From NCBI RefSeq assembly GCF_000424385.1, contig NZ_AUJU01000012.1, positions 62,001 through 126,000 of the forward strand: a stretch of 64,000 bases of DNA, in the 5' to 3' direction. Every line of letters starts with the position of its first letter. Within the stretch, counting starts at the first letter, position 1. The notes beneath the pieces were generated by a model, which saw only the letters and a program-made list of their open reading frames with translations, was not told the origin of the DNA and ran no database searches. The stretch comes from Butyrivibrio sp. LC3010 (GTDB lineage Bacteria; Bacillota; Clostridia; Lachnospirales; Lachnospiraceae). Shown here one piece after another: positions 9,845 to 18,583 of the stretch. Position numbers and translations under genes: made by a program.

Positions 9845-9885
9845 GAAAGTTCCAAAGAATCAGTGTAGTTGTCTAAGAGTCTGAT

Positions 9886-10752
9886 GTGATGGGTATGGTT
9901 AATAAACATAAATTTTTAATGGCATTTTTGGGAGTAGTGGTTGCAGCGGTTATTGTTTTTATTATAACAAACAACAGTAACTACAATAATTTGTCCGGGG
10001 CAGAAAAGGTCGATCAGTTTTCCGGAAAAACTGTCGGAGTAATGCTGGCCTGGGAGTCAGATTATGCTCTGACAGCAAGAAAGGATCTTAATATTTTAAG
10101 ATATGATCAGTTACCGGATATGGTTATGGCACTTCAGCATGACAGAATAGATGCTATTGCATTGGATGCGTTGACTGCAAAAACCGTACTTTTCATGACA
10201 GATGGATTGGAGATTGTGCCGCCGATTTACGGACAATATGGGTATGTAGCTGCTTTTGGGCGAAATGAAAAGGAACTATGTGATGACTACGATGCATTTT
10301 TAAGGGAGTACATCAGGACAGATGAATATCAGGATCTTCAGAGAAGAATTAGCGAGTTTGACGGTCATAAATTCGACGGAAAGATAATAAGACCAACAGG
10401 AACGGGCAGAACCATCACTGTAGCATGTAATGAAAGTGGTTTTCCATCTACGTACTATGATTATGCTAATGATTGCTGGGTCGGTAGTGATTATGAACCT
10501 TTTATCACATGGGCAAATGCGAGAAATTATAAAGTTGAAATAACAGGAACTGTATATGAAGACATGATTATGGGCGTTTTCAGAGGCAGATACGAGATGA
10601 TAATCGGATTTCTGAGTGAGTTGTATCAAGATGACTTTGATACCTTTGGAATCAATCATTCTATACCATTAAATCCCATAGGCATTTATTTTTTAGTAAA
10701 AAGTAAAAACGGAATATCGACAAGTTATGGGCTTTATGAAGAGTTCGAGTGA
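9886..10752 (+). CDS. amino-acid-type ABC substrate-binding protein, atypical
   Basis: 288 residues with one N-terminal hydrophobic segment (FLMAFLGVVVAAVIVFIIT) that looks like an uncleaved anchor or signal without a lipobox cysteine. The exported part carries two pieces of SBP_bac_3 fold: GKTVGVMLAWESD...DRIDAIALDALTA and, later, GRTITVACNESGFPSTYYDYAN. Each is shorter than a full binding domain, so together they may form one rearranged two-lobe domain. GTG 9886, ATG 9889 and ATG 9895 are all possible starts. A matching permease begins 20 bp downstream. Ligand is unknown; polar amino acids are usual for this family. Confidence 0.75.
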   Translation: MMGMVNKHKFLMAFLGVVVAAVIVFIITNNSNYNNLSGAEKVDQFSGKTVGVMLAWESDYALTARKDLNILRYDQLPDMVMALQHDRIDAIALDALTAKTVLFMTDGLEIVPPIYGQYGYVAAFGRNEKELCDDYDAFLREYIRTDEYQDLQRRISEFDGHKFDGKIIRPTGTGRTITVACNESGFPSTYYDYANDCWVGSDYEPFITWANARNYKVEITGTVYEDMIMGVFRGRYEMIIGFLSELYQDDFDTFGINHSIPLNPIGIYFLVKSKNGISTSYGLYEEFE

Positions 10753-10772
10753 TATGCTGAGGGGTATTTATT

Positions 10773-11444
10773 ATGGATTATACGAGAAAAATGCTTTATT
10801 ACACATTTGTTAATGAAGACAGATACATAATCTTTTTAAGAGGCTTTGGTAATACACTACTTTTGTCAATTGCAAGCTTTATCCTTGGAACCATGTTTGG
10901 AGTGCTTCTTTGTGCATGCAAACGTTCAGGGAACAAGTCACTTGTAAAGATCGGGAATCTGATAACCTCAATTCTTATAAATATTCCAACCATGGTACTG
11001 CTACTGGCATTTGTATATGTGATATTCGGATCAATCCATGCTCCACTTACGATAATTATTATTATTGCACTTACTATGAAGACAGGAGCATATATCTGTG
11101 AAATATTCAATACTTCTCTTGATGCAGTAGATGTAGGAGAAATAGAGGCAGCGAGAACCCTGGCAATGAGTAAGAGGCAGACATTCAGATATATAATCAT
11201 GCCACATGTAATTTCAACAGGGCTCGAGTTATATAAAAACCAGTTCGTCATTTGTATGCAGGAAACTGCAGTTGTAGGATATGTTGCCATGGTGGATCTT
11301 ACAAGAGCTGCCAGTATAGTAGCTGCCAGAACTATGGACGCATTTTTTGGACTTATTACGATCACAATAATTTACTTCCTGATTGGATATATTGCGAAGA
11401 ATTTGTTGAATCTGTTGCAGGCAAATGAGCATATCGAGGTATAA
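10773..11444 (+). CDS. amino-acid ABC transporter permease, HisM/GlnP type
   Basis: 223-residue inner-membrane permease. About five hydrophobic segments and the coupling motif of the family (EIEAARTLAMSKRQTFRYIIMP, the EAAxxxG loop) are visible, with the common NTLLLSIASFILG start. It would pair with the ATPase that begins 3 bases after its stop and with the upstream binding protein. Length is normal for His/Glu/Gln permeases. Confidence 0.88.
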   Translation: MDYTRKMLYYTFVNEDRYIIFLRGFGNTLLLSIASFILGTMFGVLLCACKRSGNKSLVKIGNLITSILINIPTMVLLLAFVYVIFGSIHAPLTIIIIIALTMKTGAYICEIFNTSLDAVDVGEIEAARTLAMSKRQTFRYIIMPHVISTGLELYKNQFVICMQETAVVGYVAMVDLTRAASIVAARTMDAFFGLITITIIYFLIGYIAKNLLNLLQANEHIEV

Positions 11445-11446
11445 AT

Positions 11447-12541
11447 ATGGATTTGATAAATATTAAGAATCTTACAATGGATTATGGTCAGGGCATTATA
11501 CTTAACGATATTAATCTTGATGTTGCAAAAGGGGAGACAGTTTTTTTGATCGGGGGATCCGGCTGCGGGAAAAGTACTCTTCTTAGATGCATAAACAGAC
11601 TTATTACACCTACGGCTGGAGAAATATATATAAATGGCGAGAATATCTTAAAGCCGGATGCGGACATCGACAAAATACGTCGCAGTATGGCCATGGTATT
11701 TCAGAGCTTTAATCTGTTTTCACATCTTAATGTTATTGAAAATCTGATACTTGCACCGATGAAAGTATTAAATAAGTCAAAAGAAGAGGCTATAGAGGAT
11801 GCCAGGCAAATTTTAAAAAGAGTAGGTATGTCCGGACGTGAAAATTCCATGCCGGAATGGCTTTCGGGTGGACAAAAGCAGAGAATAGCTATAGCAAGGG
11901 CGCTTGCCATGCATCCGGATGTTATTCTTTTTGATGAGCCAACAAGTGCACTTGATCCAACGATGGTAGGCGAAGTTAAAGCGGTTATAAGTGATCTTTG
12001 CAATGAAGGACAGACTAGTGTAATAGTGACACATGATATGAGCTTTGCAAGAAATACTGCGTCTAAGGTGGTTTTTCTTGCGGAAAAAGGCATATATGAA
12101 CAGGGTGAGCCAATTGAATTTTTTGATAAACCTAAAAAGGTGTTAACTAAGAAGTTTCTGTATAATTCAAGAATGCTTGAAAGAAGCTTTGAGTCAGATA
12201 CCATAGATATCTTAGCCCTTGCCAGTGAATTACGAAAATTTATATCAAGATTTCAAAATGACAGTAATCACGATAAGCTTATTTCCACTATTTGTGATGA
12301 GTTTCTTTATCCGATATTCAATGCCGGAGAAAAGGCTCCCGTAAGTATGGATATGAGACTTATCTGTAGTGAAACCAGCAGATCACATTACTTAATGTTT
12401 GGTTTTCCGGATTTAGACATTGATCCATTAAGCGATACATTTATAGATGAACTAAACTTAAAGATATTGGAACATCAATCTTCTTTGATAATGAGCAAGA
12501 AAAGAGATGATGTCGGGTATGATGTTTGTATTCAAATGTAA
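11447..12541 (+). CDS. amino-acid ABC ATPase with C-terminal extra domain
   Basis: 364 residues; the first ~240 are a GlnQ-type ATPase with Walker A GGSGCGKST, Q-loop MVFQSFNLFSHL, signature LSGGQKQRIAIARAL, Walker B VILFDEPTSALDP and H-loop VTHDMSFA. Normal GlnQ proteins end there. The extra ~120 residues (STICDEFLYPIFNAGEKAP, then FPDLDIDPLSDTFIDELN) loosely resemble a degenerate GHKL/RsbW-like domain, which is inference only. It follows the permease by 2 bases and precedes a c-di-GMP gene, so a link between transport and signalling is possible. Confidence 0.85.
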   Translation: MDLINIKNLTMDYGQGIILNDINLDVAKGETVFLIGGSGCGKSTLLRCINRLITPTAGEIYINGENILKPDADIDKIRRSMAMVFQSFNLFSHLNVIENLILAPMKVLNKSKEEAIEDARQILKRVGMSGRENSMPEWLSGGQKQRIAIARALAMHPDVILFDEPTSALDPTMVGEVKAVISDLCNEGQTSVIVTHDMSFARNTASKVVFLAEKGIYEQGEPIEFFDKPKKVLTKKFLYNSRMLERSFESDTIDILALASELRKFISRFQNDSNHDKLISTICDEFLYPIFNAGEKAPVSMDMRLICSETSRSHYLMFGFPDLDIDPLSDTFIDELNLKILEHQSSLIMSKKRDDVGYDVCIQM

Positions 12542-12591
12542 GCAGTTATCTATCTGTAAACTGAATAAAGCCGGCTAAGGAGGTAATTTAG

Positions 12592-15500
12592 TTGGATAAG
12601 TATACCTATAGTGCTGAAGAAATGCATTTTTTGGAAAATAGTAAAGTACCTTTTGCAATTTATCAGTTCATAAATAAAAGAGTTGTCACGGTAGTTATAT
12701 CGCAGGGGTTTGTAGAACTGTTTGGATATGAAGATCTTCCAAGGAGTGAAGTTTATTCTCTGATGAATAAAAATATGTATCATAGAACGCATCCTGACGA
12801 TATGGCGGTTCTTGGAGATGCAGCATATCGCTTTGCTACCGAAGGCGGGAGGTATGATGTGCTCTACAGAAGCAAAAAGGGCAATGAGTATAGGATCATT
12901 CATGCTACCGGAAGGCATATTTATAAAGAAAACGGAGTAAGGCTTGCTTTTGTATTCTATATGGATCAGGGAGCCTATATTGAAGATGGGAAAACCTCCA
13001 GGGATATTTTTATTGGGACAGCAAAGAAGGCTCTTGAGGAGAGAAGCCATGATATCAGGCTCAATCATGATTATCTGACGGGACTACCGTCTATGACCTA
13101 TTTTTTTGAACTTGCTGAAGAGGGATGCAGGGAAATTCGTAGTAAAGGGAAGACACCTGCCATTCTTTTTATTGATTTTAACGGAATGAAGGTGTTTAAC
13201 CAGAAATATGGCCTTGAGGAGGGCGATAGATTATTAAAGGACTTTTCGGAAAAAATCATAGCCATGTTCAGTCATGAAAACTGCTGCAGATTCAGTGCGG
13301 ATCATTTCTGCATATATTCAGATGAAGAAGCAGCTCATGAAGGCGCTTTAAAGCTGATTGCGGATGATAATAGTGAAGATGCTGACAGAAGTATGCCGCT
13401 TCGCATAGGCATGTATATTTATGATGATGAAAATATCAGTATAAGCGGGGCATGTGACAGGGCTAAGATTGCCTGTGATTCAGAAAAGAATAACTATTCG
13501 GACAAGATATATCTTTTTGATAATAAGATGATGACCACTATCGAGGAAAAGCGATATGTGGTTGAAAATATCGGTAAAGCCATAAGGGAAGACTGGATAA
13601 AGGTATACTATCAGCCTGTTATCAGAACAACCAACGGAAAGGTTTGCCATGAAGAAGCTTTGGCAAGGTGGATAGATCCTGAAAAAGGATTCCTTAATCC
13701 CGGTGCGTTTATACCGGCTCTTGAAGAGACAAATATGATTTATATGCTCGACTTATATGTTTTGGAGTCTGTGCTTAAGAAAATGAAGATGCAGGCAGAT
13801 GATGGTCTTTATGTTGTGCCGGTATCAGTTAATCTCTCAAGGGCTGATTTTTATGCCTGTGATATTGTGGAAGAGGTGCGGGAGCGTGTTGATGTCAGCG
13901 GCATCTCAAGGGACAAGATTGTTATTGAGATTACAGAAAGTGCTATAGCAGATGATATTGATTATATGATAAACATAATCGAACGGTTTAAGCTATTGGG
14001 ATTCAGTGTCTGGATGGACGATTATGGAAGTGGATACTCATCACCTGTCATATTGCAAAAAGTACCCTTTGACCTGATTAAAATAGATATGGATTTTGTA
14101 AGACAGCTTGAAAGAGAAGAAAAAACCAGGATTATCCTTACAGAAACAATACGTATGGCGATGTCTCTGGGGCTTAGTACTGTGGCTGAAGGGGTTGAAA
14201 CAAAAGAACAGGCTGATTTCCTTAAGAATATAGGATGCAATATGCTTCAGGGATTTTATTATAGTAAGCCCATTCCTTATGAGGAGATAGTTGAAAGAAA
14301 TAAGAATGGTACTGCTATATGCTATGAAAATCCCGAGGAGTCAGAATATTATGAAAGGCTTGGAAACGTAAATCTGTATGATCTTTCCATGACCGGCACA
14401 GGTGAAGGCCAGTTTAGGAACTATTTTGATACATGGCCTATGCTGATGGTTGAATGCAAGAACAAGAGAATATCAATTATAAGGCATAATCAATATTTTA
14501 AAGAGTTCCTAAGAATTAATTTTCCTGATTCTTATACGAAGACAGAGTATGATGTAGCAGATCTTTTGGATGGTCAGGGAGGATACTCATTAAATGCTAT
14601 ATTAAAGTGCGCTAAAGACGGTAAGAAGGTTGTTCTTGAAGATATAACACATGATGGAAAACAGATAGAATTATTGATTTGGAGGATAGCCATTAATCCG
14701 CTCACGGGCAGTGCTGCTGTGATGATAGCTGTTCTGTCGTCTACTGAAATCGATAATAACGGTTATGAATTAGAGAGTGAAGCAAGAAACAGTGATACAA
14801 CACACAAAATCACAGGGGAATATAAAGAACTCCTGGAGGAAAATGAGCGCCTTAGAAAGGAAGCGGAAGCAAACAGGAAAATAACAGAGCTTAGGGAGTC
14901 GGTTTCAGCTCTTTTGACAAACATGCCTGCCATGACATTTTCCAAAGATATTAATTCGGGAAAATATCTGGCTTGTAATCAGGCATTTGCTGAGTATGCC
15001 CATAAGGACAGCCCGGAGGAGGTTGTGGGGCTGTCAGATTTTGAGATATTTGATTGGGACACGGCCAAGCATTTTGTGGATGATGATAAAAAGGCATGGG
15101 CAATGAACAAGCCATATATTTTCTTTGAGGATGTTCATGATGCTGCGGGTAATATGCGCCGTTTTCAGACGACCAAGCTGAACTTTACTGACGATACAGG
15201 CAGACAGTGCCTTCTTGGCCTTAGCCAGGATGTAACAGATGCAATGCTCATAAAACATGAATATGTGGAAAGACTTGCAGAGGCCTATAATCAGGCAAAT
15301 ATAGATTCTCTAACTGGGGTTAAGAACAAGAATGCATATCAGGAGGAAGAGAAAAAGTTAAACCTTCTAATTAAAGAGGACAAAGCTCCGGAATTTGCCA
15401 TTACGATACTTGATGTTAACGATCTCAAGAAAATCAATGATACAAAGGGACATAAAGCCGGAGATGAGTATATTCTTGATGCCTGCAGGATGATATGCAG

Positions 15501-15759
15501 AATTTTTAAATTCAGTCCGGTTTATCGCGTAGGTGGGGATGAATTTACAGTTATATCGCAGGGGGATGATTATAGAGATATTGAAAAACTTGTAGAAAGC
15601 ATTTCTGAGCACAATGAAAAAGCTATTACCGCTGGCGGTATAGTGATCGCCTGCGGCATGTCAAAATTTGCTAAGGATCCTAATGTAGATGCAGTATTTA
15701 TGCGCGCTGACAAGAATATGTACGATAATAAAAACTACTTAAAGAATAGTCGCTATTGA
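12592..15759 (+). CDS. PAS-GGDEF*-EAL-PAS-GGDEF c-di-GMP turnover protein
   Basis: 1055 residues, no signal peptide or clear membrane segments. Order: PAS-like region (about 30-130); a degenerate GGDEF domain with FSADHF at 234-239 in place of the active motif; an EAL phosphodiesterase domain with EAL at 355-357 and the metal and catalytic motifs VSVNLS, IEITES, DDYGSGYSS, DLIKID, AEGVET and LQGFYYSKPIP; one or two PAS-like regions (about 620-890); and a C-terminal GGDEF domain with an intact GGDEF at 981-985. It could therefore both break and make c-di-GMP. The start is TTG 12592, supported by AAGGAGG 8 bases upstream. It lies just after an amino-acid ABC operon whose components may feed it a signal. 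Confidence 0.9.
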   Translation: MDKYTYSAEEMHFLENSKVPFAIYQFINKRVVTVVISQGFVELFGYEDLPRSEVYSLMNKNMYHRTHPDDMAVLGDAAYRFATEGGRYDVLYRSKKGNEYRIIHATGRHIYKENGVRLAFVFYMDQGAYIEDGKTSRDIFIGTAKKALEERSHDIRLNHDYLTGLPSMTYFFELAEEGCREIRSKGKTPAILFIDFNGMKVFNQKYGLEEGDRLLKDFSEKIIAMFSHENCCRFSADHFCIYSDEEAAHEGALKLIADDNSEDADRSMPLRIGMYIYDDENISISGACDRAKIACDSEKNNYSDKIYLFDNKMMTTIEEKRYVVENIGKAIREDWIKVYYQPVIRTTNGKVCHEEALARWIDPEKGFLNPGAFIPALEETNMIYMLDLYVLESVLKKMKMQADDGLYVVPVSVNLSRADFYACDIVEEVRERVDVSGISRDKIVIEITESAIADDIDYMINIIERFKLLGFSVWMDDYGSGYSSPVILQKVPFDLIKIDMDFVRQLEREEKTRIILTETIRMAMSLGLSTVAEGVETKEQADFLKNIGCNMLQGFYYSKPIPYEEIVERNKNGTAICYENPEESEYYERLGNVNLYDLSMTGTGEGQFRNYFDTWPMLMVECKNKRISIIRHNQYFKEFLRINFPDSYTKTEYDVADLLDGQGGYSLNAILKCAKDGKKVVLEDITHDGKQIELLIWRIAINPLTGSAAVMIAVLSSTEIDNNGYELESEARNSDTTHKITGEYKELLEENERLRKEAEANRKITELRESVSALLTNMPAMTFSKDINSGKYLACNQAFAEYAHKDSPEEVVGLSDFEIFDWDTAKHFVDDDKKAWAMNKPYIFFEDVHDAAGNMRRFQTTKLNFTDDTGRQCLLGLSQDVTDAMLIKHEYVERLAEAYNQANIDSLTGVKNKNAYQEEEKKLNLLIKEDKAPEFAITILDVNDLKKINDTKGHKAGDEYILDACRMICRIFKFSPVYRVGGDEFTVISQGDDYRDIEKLVESISEHNEKAITAGGIVIACGMSKFAKDPNVDAVFMRADKNMYDNKNYLKNSRY

Positions 15760-15767
15760 TATATGCT

Positions 15768-15783
15768 GTTAGCTCAGGCTAAT
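15768..15783. promoter_or_regulatory. GTTAG-N6-CTAAT palindrome, iron-island operator 1
   Basis: GTTAG/CTAAT half-sites with 6-bp spacing, first of six similar sites around the feo genes. Probably a metalloregulator (DtxR-like) site; the regulator is inferred, not shown. Confidence 0.4.
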
Positions 15784-15858
15784 AATCCCCGTCAGGCTAG
15801 ATAATACTTCGCCAGGCAATCTCATTAAATAAAAGTGAAAATAATTGTGAAATAAATG

Positions 15859-15887
15859 TTGACACAATAGTTAGACAATGCTAACAT
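15859..15887 (+). promoter_or_regulatory. promoter with overlapping operator
   Basis: TTGACA at 15859-15864 and TAACAT at 15882-15887 with 17-bp spacing form a good sigma-A promoter. The palindrome GTTAG-N6-CTAAC at 15870-15885 covers the spacer and -10, so a bound repressor would block it. It faces the candidate small RNA. Confidence 0.65.
15870..15885. promoter_or_regulatory. GTTAG-N6-CTAAC palindrome, operator 2
   Basis: Perfect 5-bp inverted half-sites around ACAATG, placed inside the promoter at 15859-15887. Confidence 0.55.
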
Positions 15888-15893
15888 AGTCTT

Positions 15894-15909
15894 GTTAGAT
15901 ATAACTAAC
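15894..15909. promoter_or_regulatory. GTTAG-N6-CTAAC palindrome, operator 3
   Basis: Perfect inverted half-sites around ATATAA, at the predicted transcription start of the small RNA, 24 bp from operator 2. Confidence 0.5.
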
Positions 15910-15977
15910 AAATGACATACATAGTCATAAGAAATCTCCTACCTGAAATGCCGCATCTTGCCAATGCGGCATTTTAT
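15894..15977 (+). ncRNA. candidate iron-responsive small RNA
   Basis: The promoter at 15859-15887 predicts a start near 15894. A hairpin (15946-15956 pairing with 15964-15974) followed by TTTTATAT would end the transcript near 15977, giving about 84 nt. Just before the hairpin lies a single-stranded pyrimidine stretch TCTCCTACCT (15935-15944), complementary to ribosome sites such as GTAGGAG of feoB and of the 25-residue gene at 20628. This resembles the plan of iron-sparing RNAs such as FsrA, but no homology can be claimed. A 51-codon open frame from 15913 has no ribosome site and runs through the hairpin, so I prefer an RNA. Confidence 0.45.
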
Positions 15978-16083
15978 ATGAGTAGAGCATATTTGAATTT
16001 AGCACAATCAAATGTGAAGCGCTTGAATATGCGATGGTTAAGGCAAATAATCTATAAAAATAATTAAAATTTTATTTTTCTTA

Positions 16084-16112
16084 TTGACAATAATTATTAT
16101 TAAGCATATTCT
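16084..16112 (+). promoter_or_regulatory. probable feoA promoter
   Basis: TTGACA at 16084-16089 and TATTCT at 16107-16112, 17-bp spacing. A second TTGACA at 16118-16123 has no equally good -10. The operator at 16128-16143 lies just downstream, suited to repression. Confidence 0.5.
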
Positions 16113-16127
16113 ATCTATTGACAAAAA

Positions 16128-16143
16128 GTTAGCCTATGCTAAT
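16128..16143. promoter_or_regulatory. GTTAG-N6-CTAAT palindrome, feoA operator
   Basis: GTTAG-CCTATG-CTAAT, 42 bp before the feoA start. Same motif as the other sites in the island. Confidence 0.55.
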
Positions 16144-16184
16144 GGAAATTATATAAGACTAACAGCTTTTATAGGAGGAACTAT

Positions 16185-16397
16185 ATGACACTTAATGATG
16201 CAGAACTCTGCAAAGAATATAAAATTGAAGCTATTGACACAGATGGGGACGATGAGATGGAGAACTTTCTCTTTTCTCTTGGCTGTTATAGTGGTGAGTA
16301 TATTACTGTTATTGATAAGAAGCGCAATCTTGTAGTCGCTATTAAGGATGCAAGATATAATATTGATCCTGAGTTAGCTTCAGCTATCAAGATCTAA
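16185..16397 (+). CDS. feoA: FeoA-domain ferrous iron transport protein
   Basis: 70-residue SH3-like FeoA protein, a small cytosolic partner thought to assist the FeoB ferrous iron permease. The pattern CKEYKIEAI...LFSLGCYSGEYITVIDKKRNLVVAIKDARYNIDPELASAI fits the FeoA fold (LGxxxGxxIxVIxxxxxxxVVxxxxxRxxLxxxxAxxI). AGGAGG lies 6 bases before the ATG. It stands 103 bp before feoB, likely in the same transcript. Regulation is probably by iron through the operator at 16128-16143. Confidence 0.85.
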   Translation: MTLNDAELCKEYKIEAIDTDGDDEMENFLFSLGCYSGEYITVIDKKRNLVVAIKDARYNIDPELASAIKI

Positions 16398-16500
16398 CGG
16401 TATTCTATAGTCTGAACTGAGAAAATCCAAAAGATTAAATCCCATATTCACAGACTTTGAATATATATAAATGAAGAGAAGAAAGTAGGAGGAAAAAATT

Positions 16501-18492
16501 ATGAGAATCGCAATGGCGGGTAATCCCAATAGTGGTAAAACCACTATGTACAACGCCCTGACTGGTAGAAGCGAGAAAATTGGTAACTGGGCGGGTGTTA
16601 CAGTTGACAAAAAAGAGAGCGTAATCAAGAAAAACTATTACGATGGAGACAAGGAACTGATCGCTGTAGATCTTCCCGGCGCTTATTCAATGTCACCATT
16701 TACTTCTGAGGAGAGCATCACAAGCGGATACGTTAAAAATGAGCATCCCGATGCCATAATCAACATAGTTGATTCCACAAACCTCAGCAGAAGCTTGTTC
16801 TTTACAACACAGTTGTTGGAATTGGGGATTCCGGTAGTTGTTGCTCTTAATAAGAATGATGCCAATGATAAAAAGGGAAATGCCATTGACGAAAAGCTCT
16901 TATCGGAAAAACTTGGATGTCCTGTTATAAAGACCGTAGCAACATCAGAAAAAGGTCTTAAGGATGTTGTTAAGGCTGCAGCTGACCTTTATGGAAAAGG
17001 ACAGAGCGAGCCTTATGTTCAGGGCAACGTAGATGTAACAGATAAGAATGCGGTTGAAGCAGCTGACAGAAAGCGCTTCGAATTCGTTAATAAGATTGTA
17101 AGTGAAGTTGAAAATCGTAAGGTTCTTACAAAGGACAGAAATTTTGGCGATAAAATAGATGATATAGTAACACATCCTGTTATTGGAATATTTGTGTTTG
17201 CTGCTATTATGTGGCTTGTATTCTATATTTCACAGACAACAGTTGGAACATGGCTTGCTGATCTGCTTGCAGGATGGATTGAAACCTTCCAGGGCTTTGT
17301 AGGTGATAAGATGGCAGATGCCAACCCGCTTCTCTATGCACTGCTTGTTGATGGTATCATCGGTGGTGTAGGTGCTGTTGTAGGTTTCCTTCCACTTGTT
17401 ATGGTAATGTACTTCCTCATCGCACTTTTAGAGGATTGCGGATATATGTCAAGAGCAACAGTAGTTCTTGATCCTATATTCAAGAGAGTTGGACTTTCAG
17501 GAAAATCAGTAATCCCTATGATTATTGGTACAGGTTGCGGAATACCTGCTATCATGGCATGCCGTACCATCAGAAATGAGAGAGAAAGACGCTCTACAGC
17601 AATGCTTGCAACATTTATGCCCTGCGGAGCAAAGCTTCCGGTTATAGCACTTTTTGCAGGTGCATTTTTCCCTGAGTCAAAATGGGTAAGCTTTATCTGC
17701 TACATGGGTGGTATTTTACTTATCCTGTTTGGAGCACTTCTCATCAAGGCTATCACAGGTATGAAGTACAGAAAGAGTTTCTTTATTATTGAGCTTCCTG
17801 AATATAAGGCTCCCAGTCTTATGTTTGCAGTAAAATCAATGCTCGAAAGAGGAAAAGCTTATATTGTAAAGGCAGGAACAATTATTCTTGTTTGTAACAC
17901 AGTAGTTCAGATAATGCAGAGCTTTACTTTGGGATTCCAGCCTGTGGAAGAAGGTTTGGAGAGTACATCTATCCTTGCAACCGTTGCAGGACCTTTTGCT
18001 TATCTCCTTGTTCCTGTTGTAGGAATTGCCAGCTGGCAGCTTGCAGCAGCAGCCATCACAGGATTTATCGCAAAAGAGAACGTTGTTGGAACAATCGCTA
18101 CAGTATTTGCAATTTCAAACCTTATTGATACAGAAGAACTTGAGCTTATCGGTGAAGGAAATGCAGTTGCAGCAGTTATGGGAATCACAAAGGTTGCAGC
18201 ACTTGCATATCTTATGTTCAACTTATATACACCTCCGTGCTTTGCAGCTCTTGGTGCCATGAATTCAGAAATGAAGTCAGCAAAGTGGTTATGGGGTGCA
18301 ATCGGACTTCAGCTTGCAACAGGATTTACAGTTGGATTCCTTGTATACCAGATCGGTACACTCGTTACAACAGGCAGCTTAGGTGCAGGATTTATCTACG
18401 GAATTATTGCAATTGCAGTATTTGCAGGTATAATAGTATATCTGATCAGAAGAAATCAGAAAGCAATGGTACTTGAGTACAAGCTTGATTGA
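16501..18492 (+). CDS. feoB: ferrous iron transport protein B
   Basis: 663-residue FeoB. The N-terminal cytosolic G domain has G1 GNPNSGKT (residues 7-14), G3 DLPGAYSM and G4 NKND. A helical spacer follows to about residue 215. The membrane part carries two Gate-type stretches (GTGCGIPAIMACRTIRNERERRSTAML is the Cys-containing one). It imports Fe2+ driven by nucleotide hydrolysis. GTAGGAGG precedes the ATG by 8 bases, a sequence complementary to the candidate small RNA upstream. The length is near the short class of FeoB. A terminator follows. Confidence 0.95.
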   Translation: MRIAMAGNPNSGKTTMYNALTGRSEKIGNWAGVTVDKKESVIKKNYYDGDKELIAVDLPGAYSMSPFTSEESITSGYVKNEHPDAIINIVDSTNLSRSLFFTTQLLELGIPVVVALNKNDANDKKGNAIDEKLLSEKLGCPVIKTVATSEKGLKDVVKAAADLYGKGQSEPYVQGNVDVTDKNAVEAADRKRFEFVNKIVSEVENRKVLTKDRNFGDKIDDIVTHPVIGIFVFAAIMWLVFYISQTTVGTWLADLLAGWIETFQGFVGDKMADANPLLYALLVDGIIGGVGAVVGFLPLVMVMYFLIALLEDCGYMSRATVVLDPIFKRVGLSGKSVIPMIIGTGCGIPAIMACRTIRNERERRSTAMLATFMPCGAKLPVIALFAGAFFPESKWVSFICYMGGILLILFGALLIKAITGMKYRKSFFIIELPEYKAPSLMFAVKSMLERGKAYIVKAGTIILVCNTVVQIMQSFTLGFQPVEEGLESTSILATVAGPFAYLLVPVVGIASWQLAAAAITGFIAKENVVGTIATVFAISNLIDTEELELIGEGNAVAAVMGITKVAALAYLMFNLYTPPCFAALGAMNSEMKSAKWLWGAIGLQLATGFTVGFLVYQIGTLVTTGSLGAGFIYGIIAIAVFAGIIVYLIRRNQKAMVLEYKLD

Positions 18493-18507
18493 TAAAATGT
18501 TAATAGC

Positions 18508-18541
18508 GAAAGTAAGCCCGTTTTATACGGGCTTTACTTTC
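18508..18541 (+). terminator. rho-independent terminator after feoB
   Basis: GAAAGTAA-GCCCG (from 18508) pairs with CGGGC-TTTACTTTC (to 18541). The tail is weakly T-rich, so some read-through to the next gene is possible. Confidence 0.7.
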
Positions 18542-18583
18542 ATATGACTTGTTTATATTGACGACTATCAAAAAGGAAAAAAT

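Noticed and set aside
11229..11432. Minus-strand frames inside the permease gene
   Set aside because: Shadows of a well supported permease.
15913..16065. 51-codon frame through the candidate small RNA
   Set aside because: No ribosome site, runs across a terminator hairpin, and no recognisable protein.
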